A stretch of DNA of 64,000 nucleotides from Sphaerisporangium rufum (GTDB taxonomy: Bacteria > Actinomycetota > Actinomycetes > Streptosporangiales > Streptosporangiaceae). Position numbers and translations under genes: made by a program. This document shows positions 1 through 7,928 of the stretch, piece after piece. The stretch covers positions 1-64,000 of the forward strand of contig NZ_BOOU01000049.1 in assembly GCF_016863395.1 (NCBI RefSeq). Direction: 5' to 3'. The notes below the pieces were generated by a model. The model did not search any database. It saw only the letters and a list, made by a program, of their open reading frames with translations, and was not told the DNA's origin. Within the stretch, counting starts at the first letter, position 1. The number at the start of each line of letters is the position of its first letter.

Positions 1-312
1 GCGCAGGTTGCCGGGCGTGCTCGGCGCGGTGGTGTCGCCGCCGCCGGTGACCGGGCTCCACAGGGCGGCGACGTTCGGCGGCTCCCAGCCGGTCAGCGAG
101 GTGTGGGCCTGGATGCACCGGTAGTCGACGCCCTGGTAGGTCACCACCGCCCCGACGGCGTACCAGGTGTTCGGTGCCCAGGCGGCGGCCATGGCGGCCC
201 GGCTCGCGGTGGCGGCCGTGGCGGACGCGCCCGGCCCGAGCGCGACGGCGGTGCCCAGTGGCAGGAGCAGGGCCCCCGCCGCTACCAGGATCTTGGCGAA
301 CTTGAATCTCAT
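1..312 (-). CDS. Secreted chitin-binding protein, N-terminal part (CBM5/12, then probable FnIII)
   Basis: This gene begins at an ATG at 312 and runs off the left edge, so only 104 residues are visible. They start with a Sec signal peptide (MRFKFAKILVAAG, a hydrophobic LLLPLGTAVAL core, then ASA-type cleavage). A short aromatic-rich module follows: AWAPNTWYAVGAVVTYQG, YRCIQAHTSLTGWEPP and ALW, the classic CBM5/12 chitin or cellulose binding fold. The last visible residues, GDTTAPSTPGNLR, look like the linker and first strand of a fibronectin III domain. In actinomycetes this order usually precedes a GH18 chitinase, which I infer but cannot see. A lytic polysaccharide monooxygenase is less likely because no His-1 type start is present. 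Confidence 0.8.
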   Translation of the reverse strand, partial: MRFKFAKILVAAGALLLPLGTAVALGPGASATAATASRAAMAAAWAPNTWYAVGAVVTYQGVDYRCIQAHTSLTGWEPPNVAALWSPVTGGGDTTAPSTPGNLR

Positions 313-679
313 GTGCGGCTCCACGTCCATCAGGCGGATGCGGGTGGGGGGTGTGGACGTGCCCACGGCGGTGCGGCGGGCGGGACCTGCCCGCCGCGTG
401 CCCTGGGCGTGCGGGGATGCGGGCGGGGCGGACGCGAGGCGGCGGCGCGGAGCCCGAGCCGGCCGGCGCTCTTCCGCCTGGCCGTGACCACAATTATTAA
501 GAAGCTTTCCTTTTAATTAGCAGTGAACCTACCTTGTGTCAACCGCCCGGTCAATGCCGGCCGCCGTCCCGGCCGTCCGGCGAACCCGGCCGCCGGAGTC
601 CATGGCGCGCGGGCCGACCCCGCCGGCTATACGTTTGATCTAGATGAGGCGGAGAACGGGAAAGGAACGGGGGATTCAC
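313..679. other. Intergenic region between divergent genes
   Basis: There is no convincing gene here. The stretch near 485-530 is markedly AT-rich against a GC-rich background and carries the probable promoter of the chitin-binding gene. The rest is GC-rich with no stem-loop that I trust. I looked for, and did not see, the paired 12-base repeats known from some Streptomyces chitinase promoters. Confidence 0.5.
514..542 (-). promoter_or_regulatory. Probable promoter of the chitin-binding gene
   Basis: On the minus strand a perfect TTGACA (542-537) is followed after 17 bases by TAATTA (519-514), in the only AT-rich stretch near the gene. The -35 is strong and the -10 poor, so the exact -10 is uncertain. 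The leader to the ATG at 312 would be about 195 bases. Confidence 0.4.
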
Positions 680-736
680 ATGCCGGTGGTGATGAGGCTG
701 CTGCTCGGGGCGTCGCGATGCTGGCCCTTGGCATGA
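680..736 (+). CDS. Possible 18-residue leader peptide
   Basis: The ATG at 680 follows a purine-rich stretch (GGAACGGGGGATTCAC) that looks like a ribosome binding site. It opens an 18-codon frame (MPVVMRLLLGASRCWPLA) ending in TGA at 734-736. That stop overlaps by ATGA with an ATG at 733 starting a small membrane protein. Two readings are possible: a translated leader coupled to the next gene, or one small gene split by a frame change. Both frames are too short to judge by codon use. Confidence 0.25.
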   Translation: MPVVMRLLLGASRCWPLA

Positions 737-834
737 TCATGAAGACCTTCGGACTGGTGGGCACGGTCGCACTGCTCCTGATCCTGCTGGCCGGAATCAC
801 GGTGGGCACCCTGGTCTGGCGCAGGCGCGGCTGA
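733..834 (+). CDS. Very small single-span membrane protein
   Basis: Starting at ATG 733 the frame encodes 33 residues: MIMKTFGLVG, a hydrophobic segment TVALLLILLAGITVGTLVW, and a basic tail RRRG. This is the form of a one-helix membrane microprotein with its tail inside. An ATG at 718 in the same frame would add five residues. The start is coupled by ATGA to the 680-736 frame. I do not recognise a family. A membrane microprotein with a SHOCT domain follows 116 bases downstream on the same strand, so the two may be functionally related. Confidence 0.35.
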   Translation: MIMKTFGLVGTVALLLILLAGITVGTLVWRRRG

Positions 835-950
835 GGGGACTCCGCGCGGCATGCCGGTTCCGGGCCGGGGGTGCGACACTGGGGCGGGGACGGCGTGTCG
901 GATCGCCTACCGCGGCCGGCCGGCGTCCCCGGGAAGGTCGGAGGTTCGGC

Positions 951-1154
951 GTGAGAGTCCTGCTGCCCACCATCGGGCTGCTCGTCATCGTCTGCTGCGT
1001 GCTGATCCTGGTCCGTACCTGGACCCCGCGCGGGCACAAGGAACTGCCGGCGGCCGACGATCCGAAGGAGATCCTCCGCCGCCGCTACGCCGCCGGCGAG
1101 ATCGACGAGGACGAGTACCTCCGCCGGATGTCCGGCCTCTCGCAGGACTGGTGA
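951..1154 (+). CDS. Small membrane protein with SHOCT domain
   Basis: The GTG start at 951 has a good ribosome site (GGAGG about eight bases upstream). The 67-residue product begins with a membrane helix (LLPTIGLLVIVCCVLILV) and ends with a SHOCT domain: DDPKEILRRRYAAGEIDEDEY and LRRMSGL. SHOCT is a short helical C-terminal domain common in actinobacterial membrane proteins and thought to mediate oligomerisation; its molecular role is not settled. The gene converges with the LLM oxidoreductase gene with only ten bases between them. Confidence 0.8.
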   Translation: MRVLLPTIGLLVIVCCVLILVRTWTPRGHKELPAADDPKEILRRRYAAGEIDEDEYLRRMSGLSQDW

Positions 1155-1164
1155 CGGTGTGAGC

Positions 1165-2091
1165 TCAGGCTCGGCGAGGTGGACGTGGCCGACGCGGGAG
1201 GACCGGAGGTGGCGAGGCGGACACGATGTCCTTGATCACCTGGGTCGCGAGCGGGACGCCCAGCCCCCACGGGGGTTCTACCACCACGTGGTCGAACCCC
1301 GCGTCCAGGGCCTGCCTGGCGCACTCCCTCAACTCCCCGTGACGTTCCGGGCCGCAGTGCAGTTTGAGTGCCGCGTAGCCGGCGTCCCCTGATCTCTGGT
1401 GCCGTTGTTCACGGAACCGGGCCAGCGCCGCCGCAATGTCCGAAGGGTTCCACCGTTCGACGAACGCCAGTGCGAGCCACCCGTCCCCGCGGGACGCGGC
1501 GCGCCGCACGGCCGGCCCGGTCATCCCGCCGACGAGCAGCGGTGGCCCCTGACTCTCGGCCGGGGTGGGATGGAGCACGATCCCGTCGGGAACGTGAACG
1601 GTGGTGCCGTCGTAGGCCGCCGGACGCCCGGTCCAACATTGCTGGAGCACGTCCAGCATCTCGTCCAGGCGGCGCCCGCGATCGCCGAACCCGTACCCCA
1701 GCGCATTCATCTCGGCCTCATACCAGCCCGCCGCGGCCCCGAGGACGAAACGCCCGCCGCTCAGCCGGTCGATCGTCGCCACCTCCTTGGCCAGTTGCAG
1801 GACGTTGCGCTGGGGGATGACGAGCGCGGCGGTGCCGATCAGGCAGGAGGTCGTCGCCGCCGCGAGGTAACCGCAGGTCGTCAGGGCCTCCAGGTAGTCG
1901 TCGGTCGCCTTCCACGTCGGCCGCCCGTCAGCACTGTAGGGATAGCCGGTCACCGGCGCGTCCACCATCAGCAGGTGATCGCTCACCCACACGCTCGCCG
2001 CCCCGGCGGACTCGGCCGCGGCCGCCATCTCGCCCACTCCCAGGGACAGCGGGAGAGGACCGCTGCTCGGGATGATCGCTCCGATGCTCAT
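1165..2091 (-). CDS. LLM-class flavin-dependent oxidoreductase, last gene of catabolic operon
   Basis: This 308-residue protein has the bacterial luciferase-like TIM barrel: MSIGAIIPSSG at strand 1, VSDHLL, then TIDRLSGGRFVLGAAAGW, the typical F420 or FMN binding turn, and PLLVGGMTGPAVRRAA near the C-terminus. Such enzymes reduce or mono-oxygenate small molecules with F420 or FMN. The chosen ATG at 2091 follows the upstream stop by ten bases, with GAGGG as ribosome site, so it belongs to the ten-gene operon that starts at 13112. Its place with hydantoinase, aminotransferase and SDR genes suggests a redox step on the operon's substrate. The cofactor cannot be settled by eye. Confidence 0.85.
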   Translation of the reverse strand: MSIGAIIPSSGPLPLSLGVGEMAAAAESAGAASVWVSDHLLMVDAPVTGYPYSADGRPTWKATDDYLEALTTCGYLAAATTSCLIGTAALVIPQRNVLQLAKEVATIDRLSGGRFVLGAAAGWYEAEMNALGYGFGDRGRRLDEMLDVLQQCWTGRPAAYDGTTVHVPDGIVLHPTPAESQGPPLLVGGMTGPAVRRAASRGDGWLALAFVERWNPSDIAAALARFREQRHQRSGDAGYAALKLHCGPERHGELRECARQALDAGFDHVVVEPPWGLGVPLATQVIKDIVSASPPPVLPRRPRPPRRA

Positions 2092-2101
2092 CGGGTCGCC
2101 C

Positions 2102-3040
2102 TCACAAATGTTCCAGCAGCCAGTCGCGGCACACGGCCGCGGCCTGCCTGGTCTTCTCCGGGTCCCGGTAGAGCTCGTGGTGGTCGGTGCCGGCCACGAC
2201 ATGGAGCCCCTTGTCCGGGGTGGGGATCGCGTTGAACACCTTGGTCTCCAGGTCGGACCAGGTGAAGTCGTCGTTGTCCGCGAGCACCATCAGCGTCGGG
2301 GTGTCGACCAGCCGGTGGACGTGCGGCTCGACCGAATACTCCATCAGCAGCTCGGCCGAGGCCACCGTGTTCCGGTTCTCGTACGAGGGGGCCTCGGTCT
2401 CCTTGAGCATCTGGAACAGCGGCGGGCTGCCGGGGAAGGGCCAGGTGCACAACTCCTGCTCCGGGGTGGTCGAGGAGTGCTTCATGTACTCGTGCTCGCC
2501 GGTGCGGAAGCGCTTGCGGCGGCTGTCGAGCACGGCGGCGCTCAGCCGGCGGAACCCCATCGTGCCGTGGGCGCGCCGCATGGTCTCCAGGCCGTCGACC
2601 ACCGGCACGATCGACACGACCGCACGCGCGCGCGGGTCCTGGGCCCCGGCGATCAAGGCGTGGCCGCCGCTGTAGGAGATCCCCCAGACGCCGATCCGGG
2701 ACGCGTCGATCTCGTCCAGAGTCTCCACGTAACTGATGGCGTTGCGGTAGTCCTCGATCTGCCCGCGCGGATCGGCGTGCTGCCGGGGCTCTCCCGCGCT
2801 GCCGCCGAAGCCGCGATAGTCGAAGATCAGCGACGCCAGTCCGGCCTCGGCGAACACCTCCGCGTACCGCGGCTGCACCAGTTCCTTGACATAGCACCAC
2901 CCACCCGCCATCACGACCACCGGATGCGGGCCGGTCGTGTCCGGGGTGTACAGCAGGGCCTCGAGTTCGACTCCCTCGCTGAGGAAGTTCACGGTCTTGC
3001 GCACGTCGGATTCTCCTGGGTCCTCAGTCATACGGATCAT
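2102..3040 (-). CDS. Alpha/beta hydrolase, S15/CocE or dienelactone hydrolase-like
   Basis: The protein has 312 residues. Its nucleophile elbow is VWGISYSGG with Ser122 in a GxSYxG setting, typical of CocE/NonD and S15-type hydrolases rather than plain GxSxG lipases. An oxyanion region (MAGGWCY, 44-50), FDYRGFGGSAGE and a C-terminal ADNDDFTW and GTDHHELY supply the probable acid and histidine. The ATG at 3040 overlaps the stop of the SDR upstream (ATGA), which decides the start. It probably hydrolyses an ester, lactone or C-C bond in the pathway; the substrate is unknown. Confidence 0.85.
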   Translation of the reverse strand: MIRMTEDPGESDVRKTVNFLSEGVELEALLYTPDTTGPHPVVVMAGGWCYVKELVQPRYAEVFAEAGLASLIFDYRGFGGSAGEPRQHADPRGQIEDYRNAISYVETLDEIDASRIGVWGISYSGGHALIAGAQDPRARAVVSIVPVVDGLETMRRAHGTMGFRRLSAAVLDSRRKRFRTGEHEYMKHSSTTPEQELCTWPFPGSPPLFQMLKETEAPSYENRNTVASAELLMEYSVEPHVHRLVDTPTLMVLADNDDFTWSDLETKVFNAIPTPDKGLHVVAGTDHHELYRDPEKTRQAAAVCRDWLLEHL

Positions 3041-3786
3041 GCGGTGAGCCAGCCCCCGTCGACCGGCAGTACGGCTCCGGTGATGTAGGAGGCCTCGGGC
3101 GAGGCGAGAAAGGCGATGGCCGCGGCCTGCTCGCCGGGGACGCCGAACCGCCCCATCGGGATCCGGCCGGTCAGCCGCCGGGCGGCGGCCGCGTCCTCCC
3201 GCAGCGAGCGGTTCATCTCGGTCTCGGTGACACCGGGGGCGATGCCGTTGACCCGGATCCCGTGCGGCGCCAGCTCCAGGGCGAACGCCCGGGTGAGCAT
3301 CAACATGGCCGACTTGGAGACCGTGTAGGCGACATGATCGGGAGCGGCGGTGAAGGACTCGATCGAGCACACGTTGACGATCACCCCCGGCCCGCCGAGC
3401 CGCAGGCGCCGGCGCACGAAGAGCTGGCTCAGCCGGTAGGGGGCCGTGACGTTCACGGCAAGGGTGTGCTCCCAGGTGCCGAGGTCATGGTCGATGGCCG
3501 GGCTACGGTGCAGGACTCCCGCCGCGTTCACCAGGATCCGCAGGTCACCGAGGCGGTGGACCGAATCGAGGGAGTCGAGGAACTCGTCCGGCATCGGGCC
3601 GCCCAGATCCTGCTCGACGCGGACGATGTCCGGGACGCCGGCGTACCGCCGCTCGAGTGCCGCGCCGTCGCGGTCGAGCGCCACGACGCGGGCGCCTTCC
3701 CGGGCCAGCCGTTCGGCGGCCGCGGCGCCGATACCGGACGCCGCTCCGGTGACCAGTGCCGTGCTTCCGGCGAAACGTGGTGTCAT
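3037..3786 (-). CDS. Short-chain dehydrogenase/reductase (second SDR of operon)
   Basis: This is a classical SDR of 249 residues. The cofactor motif TGAASGIG spans 13-20, NAAG lies at 87-90, and the catalytic Ser141, Tyr154 and Lys158 are present. The ending GAVLPVDGGWLTA is the usual family C-terminus. An aspartate-type second strand (ALDRD) favours NAD(H). It overlaps both neighbours by ATGA and is a diverged paralogue of the SDR immediately upstream, with the same NICSIES/NVCSIES block around the catalytic serine. Two paired SDRs may act on successive alcohols or on stereoisomers. Confidence 0.9.
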   Translation of the reverse strand: MTPRFAGSTALVTGAASGIGAAAAERLAREGARVVALDRDGAALERRYAGVPDIVRVEQDLGGPMPDEFLDSLDSVHRLGDLRILVNAAGVLHRSPAIDHDLGTWEHTLAVNVTAPYRLSQLFVRRRLRLGGPGVIVNVCSIESFTAAPDHVAYTVSKSAMLMLTRAFALELAPHGIRVNGIAPGVTETEMNRSLREDAAAARRLTGRIPMGRFGVPGEQAAAIAFLASPEASYITGAVLPVDGGWLTA

Positions 3787-4505
3787 GGGAGCCGGTAGCC
3801 TCCGTCCGCGTAGAGGATCTCACCGGTGATGTAGGAGGCGTCCTCGGTGCAGAGGAAGGCCACGGCCGCCGCGATCTCCTCGGGTTCGGCCAGGCGCCCC
3901 TGCAGCGGGACGCGCGTGCCGAGGTCCCGCTCGGCCTCCGGCGGGGCCATGGCGGTGCGGATGATGCCGGGGGCGACGCCGTTCACCCGGATGCCGTGCC
4001 GCCCGTGGTCATAGGCCAGGGCACGGGTCAGGCCGGCCATGCCCCCCTTGGTCGCCGCGTAGCCGGCCTGCGGCGGGGAGTCCCAGGCCACCTCGGACTC
4101 GATGGAGCAGATATTGACGATCGTCCCGGTGGTTTCCGAGCGCACCCAGTGCCGGAGCACATCACGGCTGAGCAGGAACGGGGCCGTGAGGTTGGTGCGC
4201 AGCAGGACATCGAGCAGCGCGGGTTCGAGTTCCCAGCAGGGCGCGTAAATCATGGCGGCGGCATTGTTGACCAGCACGTCGATGCGGCCGGTGGCGGCCA
4301 GTACCTGGTCGACGAGTTCCTCGCACCGGTCCGTGTCGGTGAGGTCGGCCCGCAGGTCGGTGAACCCGGGCGTGGTGATCCCGGTGGTGCCGCCGCGGCT
4401 GATCCCGACGACCCGGTACCCGTCGCCCAGCAACCGGCGGGCGATGGCCTCGCCCAGGCCGCGGCTGGTGCCGGTGACGACCGCGACGCGTTCCTGCTCA
4501 GTCAT
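3783..4505 (-). CDS. Short-chain dehydrogenase/reductase (first SDR of operon)
   Basis: This 240-residue classical SDR has TGTSRGLG at 11-18, NNAAA near 80, catalytic Ser134, Tyr149 and Lys153, and ends ILYADGGYRLP. The second strand GISRGG lacks the acidic residue seen in its paralogue downstream, so it may prefer NADP(H). Its ATG at 4505 lies inside the end of the E2 gene (8-base overlap), so it is translationally coupled. Its role is probably oxidation or reduction of a hydroxy or keto intermediate made by the aminotransferase branch. Confidence 0.9.
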   Translation of the reverse strand: MTEQERVAVVTGTSRGLGEAIARRLLGDGYRVVGISRGGTTGITTPGFTDLRADLTDTDRCEELVDQVLAATGRIDVLVNNAAAMIYAPCWELEPALLDVLLRTNLTAPFLLSRDVLRHWVRSETTGTIVNICSIESEVAWDSPPQAGYAATKGGMAGLTRALAYDHGRHGIRVNGVAPGIIRTAMAPPEAERDLGTRVPLQGRLAEPEEIAAAVAFLCTEDASYITGEILYADGGYRLP

Positions 4506-5922
4506 GGGTGAGCACCTCCACCGGATCCCCGGCCAGGGCGCCGGCGTCGCCGAGGATGCCGGCCAAGGTGGCGAGGAAGCGCGCCGCGTCGGCCCCGTCG
4601 AGTGCTCGATGGTCGGCCACCAGCACCGTCGTCGCCACGTTCTCTCCCCAGCCCGGCCGCACCCGGCCGACGCCGAGGATCGCGATCTGCGGTGGGGTCA
4701 CCATCGGGATGACCGCGTCGCCGCCGAGCGCGCCGACGTTCGAGATGGAGAAGGTGCCGCCGTTCATGTCGGCGGGAAGCAGCCGGCCGCGCCGGGCGCC
4801 GTCCACCACCCGCCTGCGCTCCTGGGCGAGGGCCGGCCAGGCCAGCCTTTCGGCCCCCCGGACCACCGCGGCCACCACGCCCGCGGGGGTGTCGGTGGCG
4901 AGGCTGAGCGCCGGGGCGCTGAAGCGCTGGACGGCGTCGTCGGCGAACCAGCCGTGCAACTCCGGGTGCCGGACCAGCGCGGTCGCGGTCGCGCGCAGCA
5001 GCACGTCGGTGAGCGTGGCGGCGACGCCGGCCCGGCGGAGCCGGTGCACCAGGCGGACCGCCTCCTGCATGGGAAGATCCCGGTGCACGGAGAACTGCGG
5101 GATCCGGGACGACGCCGTCATCAGGTTCGCCAGCGCGCGGCGATGCCGGGACAGGGGGTCGCGGATGGGCGCGACAAGCGTCCCGCCCGCTGCCGGGGAC
5201 GCCGGGCGCCGTCGGCGCGCCGGAAGCCCGTACAGCGCGCCGGATCCGGTAGGGAGCCCGGGTCCGGCGGCGGGCACCGCCCCGGAGGTGCCGGCCGATC
5301 TTTCGGCGCCCGCCGGTGCGCGCCGCTCGCCGAGGCTCCCGTTCACCGCCCCGGCCGCCGGGACCTCGGCCGCGGGCACCGGGACGCCGGCGACGTCGAG
5401 AACCGCGGCAACCTCGGGAACGGCGGGAACATCAGGAACGGCGGGAACATCAGGAACGCGGGCCGGTCCGGGAGGCGCGGCCGAAGTCGCCGGTGACGGT
5501 GCCGGAAGCGGTGCCGGAAGCGGTGCCGGAAGCGGTGCCGAAAGCGGTGCCGGCGGTGGCGGGGGTGGTGATGGCGACGCCCGATCCGGCCCGGCGGCCG
5601 GCCGCGGTGCCGGGGGGCCGGCCGGGCCGGCGCCGGCGGCGGCCGGATGGCGCTCGCGGAGCGCGCGTACGTCGTACTCCTCGCCCCGGTCGGCCAGGAT
5701 CGCCAGCAGCGCGCCCGGCGCCACCCGGGCACCGGGGCCCTGCACGCGCAGGGCCAGCACCCCCGGCTCCGGTGCCTCGACCTCCATGGCGGCCTTGTCC
5801 GTCTCGATCTCCAGGAGCGGCTCGCCTTCGTCGAACTCCTGCCCCTCCTCGACCAGCCAGGAGGACAGCACCATCTCGTCGTCGTCGCCCAGGGCCACCC
5901 TGGGCAGGGTGAAGTCCCGCAC
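4498..5922 (-). CDS. 2-oxo acid dehydrogenase E2 (lipoyl acyltransferase) with repeat linker
   Basis: The 474-residue protein starts at GTG 5922. Residues 1-80 form a lipoyl domain with the lipoylation lysine K43 in EIETDKAAMEVEAPE. Residues 240-474 are the acyltransferase core, ending with the active-site motif DHRALDGADAA (H438, D442). Between them lies about 150 residues of Ala/Pro linker encoded partly by perfect tandem repeats. I see no peripheral subunit-binding domain, which normally holds E1 or E3. Together with E1alpha and E1beta it should convert a 2-oxo acid to an acyl-CoA; no E3 gene lies nearby. The stop of E1beta is three bases upstream. Confidence 0.9.
   Translation of the reverse strand: MRDFTLPRVALGDDDEMVLSSWLVEEGQEFDEGEPLLEIETDKAAMEVEAPEPGVLALRVQGPGARVAPGALLAILADRGEEYDVRALRERHPAAAGAGPAGPPAPRPAAGPDRASPSPPPPPPAPLSAPLPAPLPAPLPAPSPATSAAPPGPARVPDVPAVPDVPAVPEVAAVLDVAGVPVPAAEVPAAGAVNGSLGERRAPAGAERSAGTSGAVPAAGPGLPTGSGALYGLPARRRRPASPAAGGTLVAPIRDPLSRHRRALANLMTASSRIPQFSVHRDLPMQEAVRLVHRLRRAGVAATLTDVLLRATATALVRHPELHGWFADDAVQRFSAPALSLATDTPAGVVAAVVRGAERLAWPALAQERRRVVDGARRGRLLPADMNGGTFSISNVGALGGDAVIPMVTPPQIAILGVGRVRPGWGENVATTVLVADHRALDGADAARFLATLAGILGDAGALAGDPVEVLTHD
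5417..5458. repeat. Tandem 18-base repeat inside E2 linker
   Basis: Two perfect copies of GGAACGGCGGGAACATCA (5417-5434, 5435-5452) plus six bases of a third encode a Val/Pro/Asp/Ala linker. The repeat lies inside the E2 coding sequence and is likely to vary in copy number between strains by slippage. Confidence 0.85.
5498..5551. repeat. Tandem 12-base repeat inside E2 linker
   Basis: Three perfect copies of GGTGCCGGAAGC (5498-5533), a fourth with one change (5534-5545) and half of a fifth encode repeated APLP units. Units of 12 bases keep the frame, so length changes would only stretch the swinging arm of E2. Confidence 0.9.
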
Positions 5923-5925
5923 CGG

Positions 5926-6963
5926 CTAGTCCGTCCATTTCATGAGCGTGGTGATCGCCTCGGCCGCCGCGCCGGGCGTGGGGTAGACGAGCGCCTCCAG
6001 GCCGGGCGTGTACGGCGTGGGGACGGCCCGGCCGCCGAGGGAGAGGACCGGCGCGCGCAGCACGTCGTGCGCCTCGGTGGTGGCCACCAGCGAGAGGGTG
6101 GCCGCGGTGCCGAACAGCGGCGGGTCGTCGGCCAGGCACAGCACGCGGCCGGTCCTGCGCACCGATCGGGCCACCCCGGCCACGTCGAGCGGGTTGAGGC
6201 TGTCCAGGCCGAGTACCTCGACGTCGATGCCGCGGGCCGCCACCTCCTGCGCGGCCTGCAGGGCGGTGACGACACCATGGCCGAAGGTGAGGATCGTCAG
6301 GTCCGTGCCGGGCCGGTGCACCGTGGAGGTGACCGATCCGGGCACGGGCCCCCGGGTCAGCGGCCCGCCGCGCCGGTAGAGCCGCATGTCCTCCAGCAGG
6401 ACGACCGGATCGTCCTGGACCAGGGCCCAGCGCATCGCGTCGTAGGCCTGCTGGGCGGTCGCCGGAGCCAGCACGGTCAGCCCGGGGATCCCGGCCAGAT
6501 AGGCGTGCTGCGTCTGCGAGTGCTGGGCGGCGAACGATCCGAGCGGTCCCTGCCCGACGCGCACGACCAGCGGGACGGACGCCTGCCCGCCGCTCATGTA
6601 CCGGAGCTTGGCGCCATTGTTGACCAGCTGGTCCAAGCCGAGGAGCAGGAAGCCGGCGAAGTCCACCTCGACCACGGGGCGGATGCCGCCGAGGGCGGCG
6701 CCCACTCCGCAGCCCATCGTCGCCGCCTCCGAGATGGGCGTGTTCACCACCCGGTCCGGGCCGAAGACGTCGACCAGGCCCTTGGTGGCGCCGAAGGGGA
6801 AGCCGGCGCGGACGTCCTGTCCGAGCAGGACGATCGTCTCGTCGAGCCGCATGGCGTCGTGCTGGGCCGCGCACAGGGCCGCGGCGAACGTGGCCGTGGC
6901 CGGCTGTGCCGCGCCGGGTGCCGCGTCCGGTGCCGTGGCGGCCGCTGGTGTGGTGGTGGTCAT
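5926..6963 (-). CDS. 2-oxo acid dehydrogenase E1 component, beta subunit
   Basis: This 345-residue protein has the transketolase pyrimidine-binding and C-terminal domains of E1beta: LGQDVRAGFPFGATKGL, DRVVNTPISEAATMGCGVGAAL with the conserved glutamate that activates thiamine diphosphate, HSQTQHAYLAGIPGL, then a C-terminal LTILTFGHGVVTALQAA domain. An Ala-rich extension of about 25 residues precedes the domain. It pairs with the E1alpha gene, which it overlaps by ATGA. The set resembles acetoin or branched-chain 2-oxo acid dehydrogenases; I cannot choose between them, and in this operon a pathway-specific 2-oxo acid is likely. Confidence 0.92.
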   Translation of the reverse strand: MTTTTPAAATAPDAAPGAAQPATATFAAALCAAQHDAMRLDETIVLLGQDVRAGFPFGATKGLVDVFGPDRVVNTPISEAATMGCGVGAALGGIRPVVEVDFAGFLLLGLDQLVNNGAKLRYMSGGQASVPLVVRVGQGPLGSFAAQHSQTQHAYLAGIPGLTVLAPATAQQAYDAMRWALVQDDPVVLLEDMRLYRRGGPLTRGPVPGSVTSTVHRPGTDLTILTFGHGVVTALQAAQEVAARGIDVEVLGLDSLNPLDVAGVARSVRRTGRVLCLADDPPLFGTAATLSLVATTEAHDVLRAPVLSLGGRAVPTPYTPGLEALVYPTPGAAAEAITTLMKWTD

Positions 6964-7928
6964 TTGACGATGTCCTCCATCAGGGCGGCGGGACCGGGCA
7001 CCGGGCTGCGGCCGGCGAACTCCACCGCCGCCCGCACCCGCTCGCGCGCCTCGGCGGTGAGTTCCGCGGCCAGGTCATCGCCCAGGCCGGCGTGCTCGGC
7101 GAGCACTCTCAGCGGGTCCCGCCGCTGCCACAGCTCCACCTCCTCCTTGTCCCGGTACACCCCGTGCGCGGGGTCGCCCCGGGAATGGCCCATGAAGCGG
7201 TAGGTCAGGCATTCGACGAGTGCGGGGCGTCCGGCCCGGGCACCTTCGATCATCCGCTCGGCCGCCTCGCGCACCGCGAGCACGTCCTGCCCGTCGATCG
7301 TCTCGGCCTGGACGCCGAAGGCCTCGGCGCGGGCGGCCACGCCAGGTCCCGCCGTGGCGTCGCCGACGGCCGTGGTGATCGCGTAGGAGTTGTTCTCGCA
7401 GACGAAGATGACGGGCAGCCGCCACAGCGCGGCCAGGTTGAGGCTCTCGTAGAGCACGCCCTGGTTGACCGCGCCGTCGCCGAAGAAGGCGACGCACACG
7501 TCGTCGCGTCCCCGGACCTTGTTGGCGAGGGCGACGCCGGTCGCCACGGGGATGGAGCTCCCCACGATGGCCATCGTGCCGAGGAACCCGCGTCGCAGGT
7601 CTGTGGCGTGCATCGAGCCGCCCTTGCCCCGGGAGACGCCGTCGGACCGGCCGTACAGCTCGGCCATCAGCCGCTCGGGCGGCACGCCCTTGGCCAGGGC
7701 GTGCGCGTGTCCCCGGTGGTGGCTGAGCACCGAGTCCGTCTCCCGCAGGGCGCCGATCATGCCGACGGCGACGGCCTCCTGCCCGATGCCCACGTGGACG
7801 GTCCCGTGGACCTCGCCCTGCTCGTAGCCGCGGTAGGCCGCCTGCTCGAACCGCCGGATCAGGGCCATCGTGCCGTACATCGCGGCCGCGGTGCGGCGGT
7901 CGACGGCCGGCCGGGTGGGCGTCGTCAT
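6960..7928 (-). CDS. 2-oxo acid dehydrogenase E1 component, alpha subunit
   Basis: The 322-residue protein carries the thiamine diphosphate motif GDGAVNQG...ENN at 150-180, the HRGHAHALAKG loop, the SRGKGGSMH loop of E1alpha proteins, and YRFMGHSRGDPAHGVYR, the usual regulatory-loop position. The ATG at 7928 overlaps the hyuB stop by ATGA; a much longer upstream open frame is only a shadow of hyuB. With E1beta and E2 it forms an oxidative decarboxylase acting on a 2-oxo acid, presumably formed after transamination in this pathway. The subfamily is closest by eye to acetoin dehydrogenase type E1. Confidence 0.92.
   Translation of the reverse strand: MTTPTRPAVDRRTAAAMYGTMALIRRFEQAAYRGYEQGEVHGTVHVGIGQEAVAVGMIGALRETDSVLSHHRGHAHALAKGVPPERLMAELYGRSDGVSRGKGGSMHATDLRRGFLGTMAIVGSSIPVATGVALANKVRGRDDVCVAFFGDGAVNQGVLYESLNLAALWRLPVIFVCENNSYAITTAVGDATAGPGVAARAEAFGVQAETIDGQDVLAVREAAERMIEGARAGRPALVECLTYRFMGHSRGDPAHGVYRDKEEVELWQRRDPLRVLAEHAGLGDDLAAELTAEARERVRAAVEFAGRSPVPGPAALMEDIVK

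Noticed and set aside
5417-5551. Tandem repeats as CRISPR or regulatory array
   Set aside because: The units are 12 and 18 bases without spacers and lie in frame inside the E2 linker.
4498-7928. Housekeeping pyruvate or branched-chain 2-oxo acid dehydrogenase
   Set aside because: The genes are embedded by overlaps in a regulated catabolic operon and lack E3; a specific substrate name is not supported.
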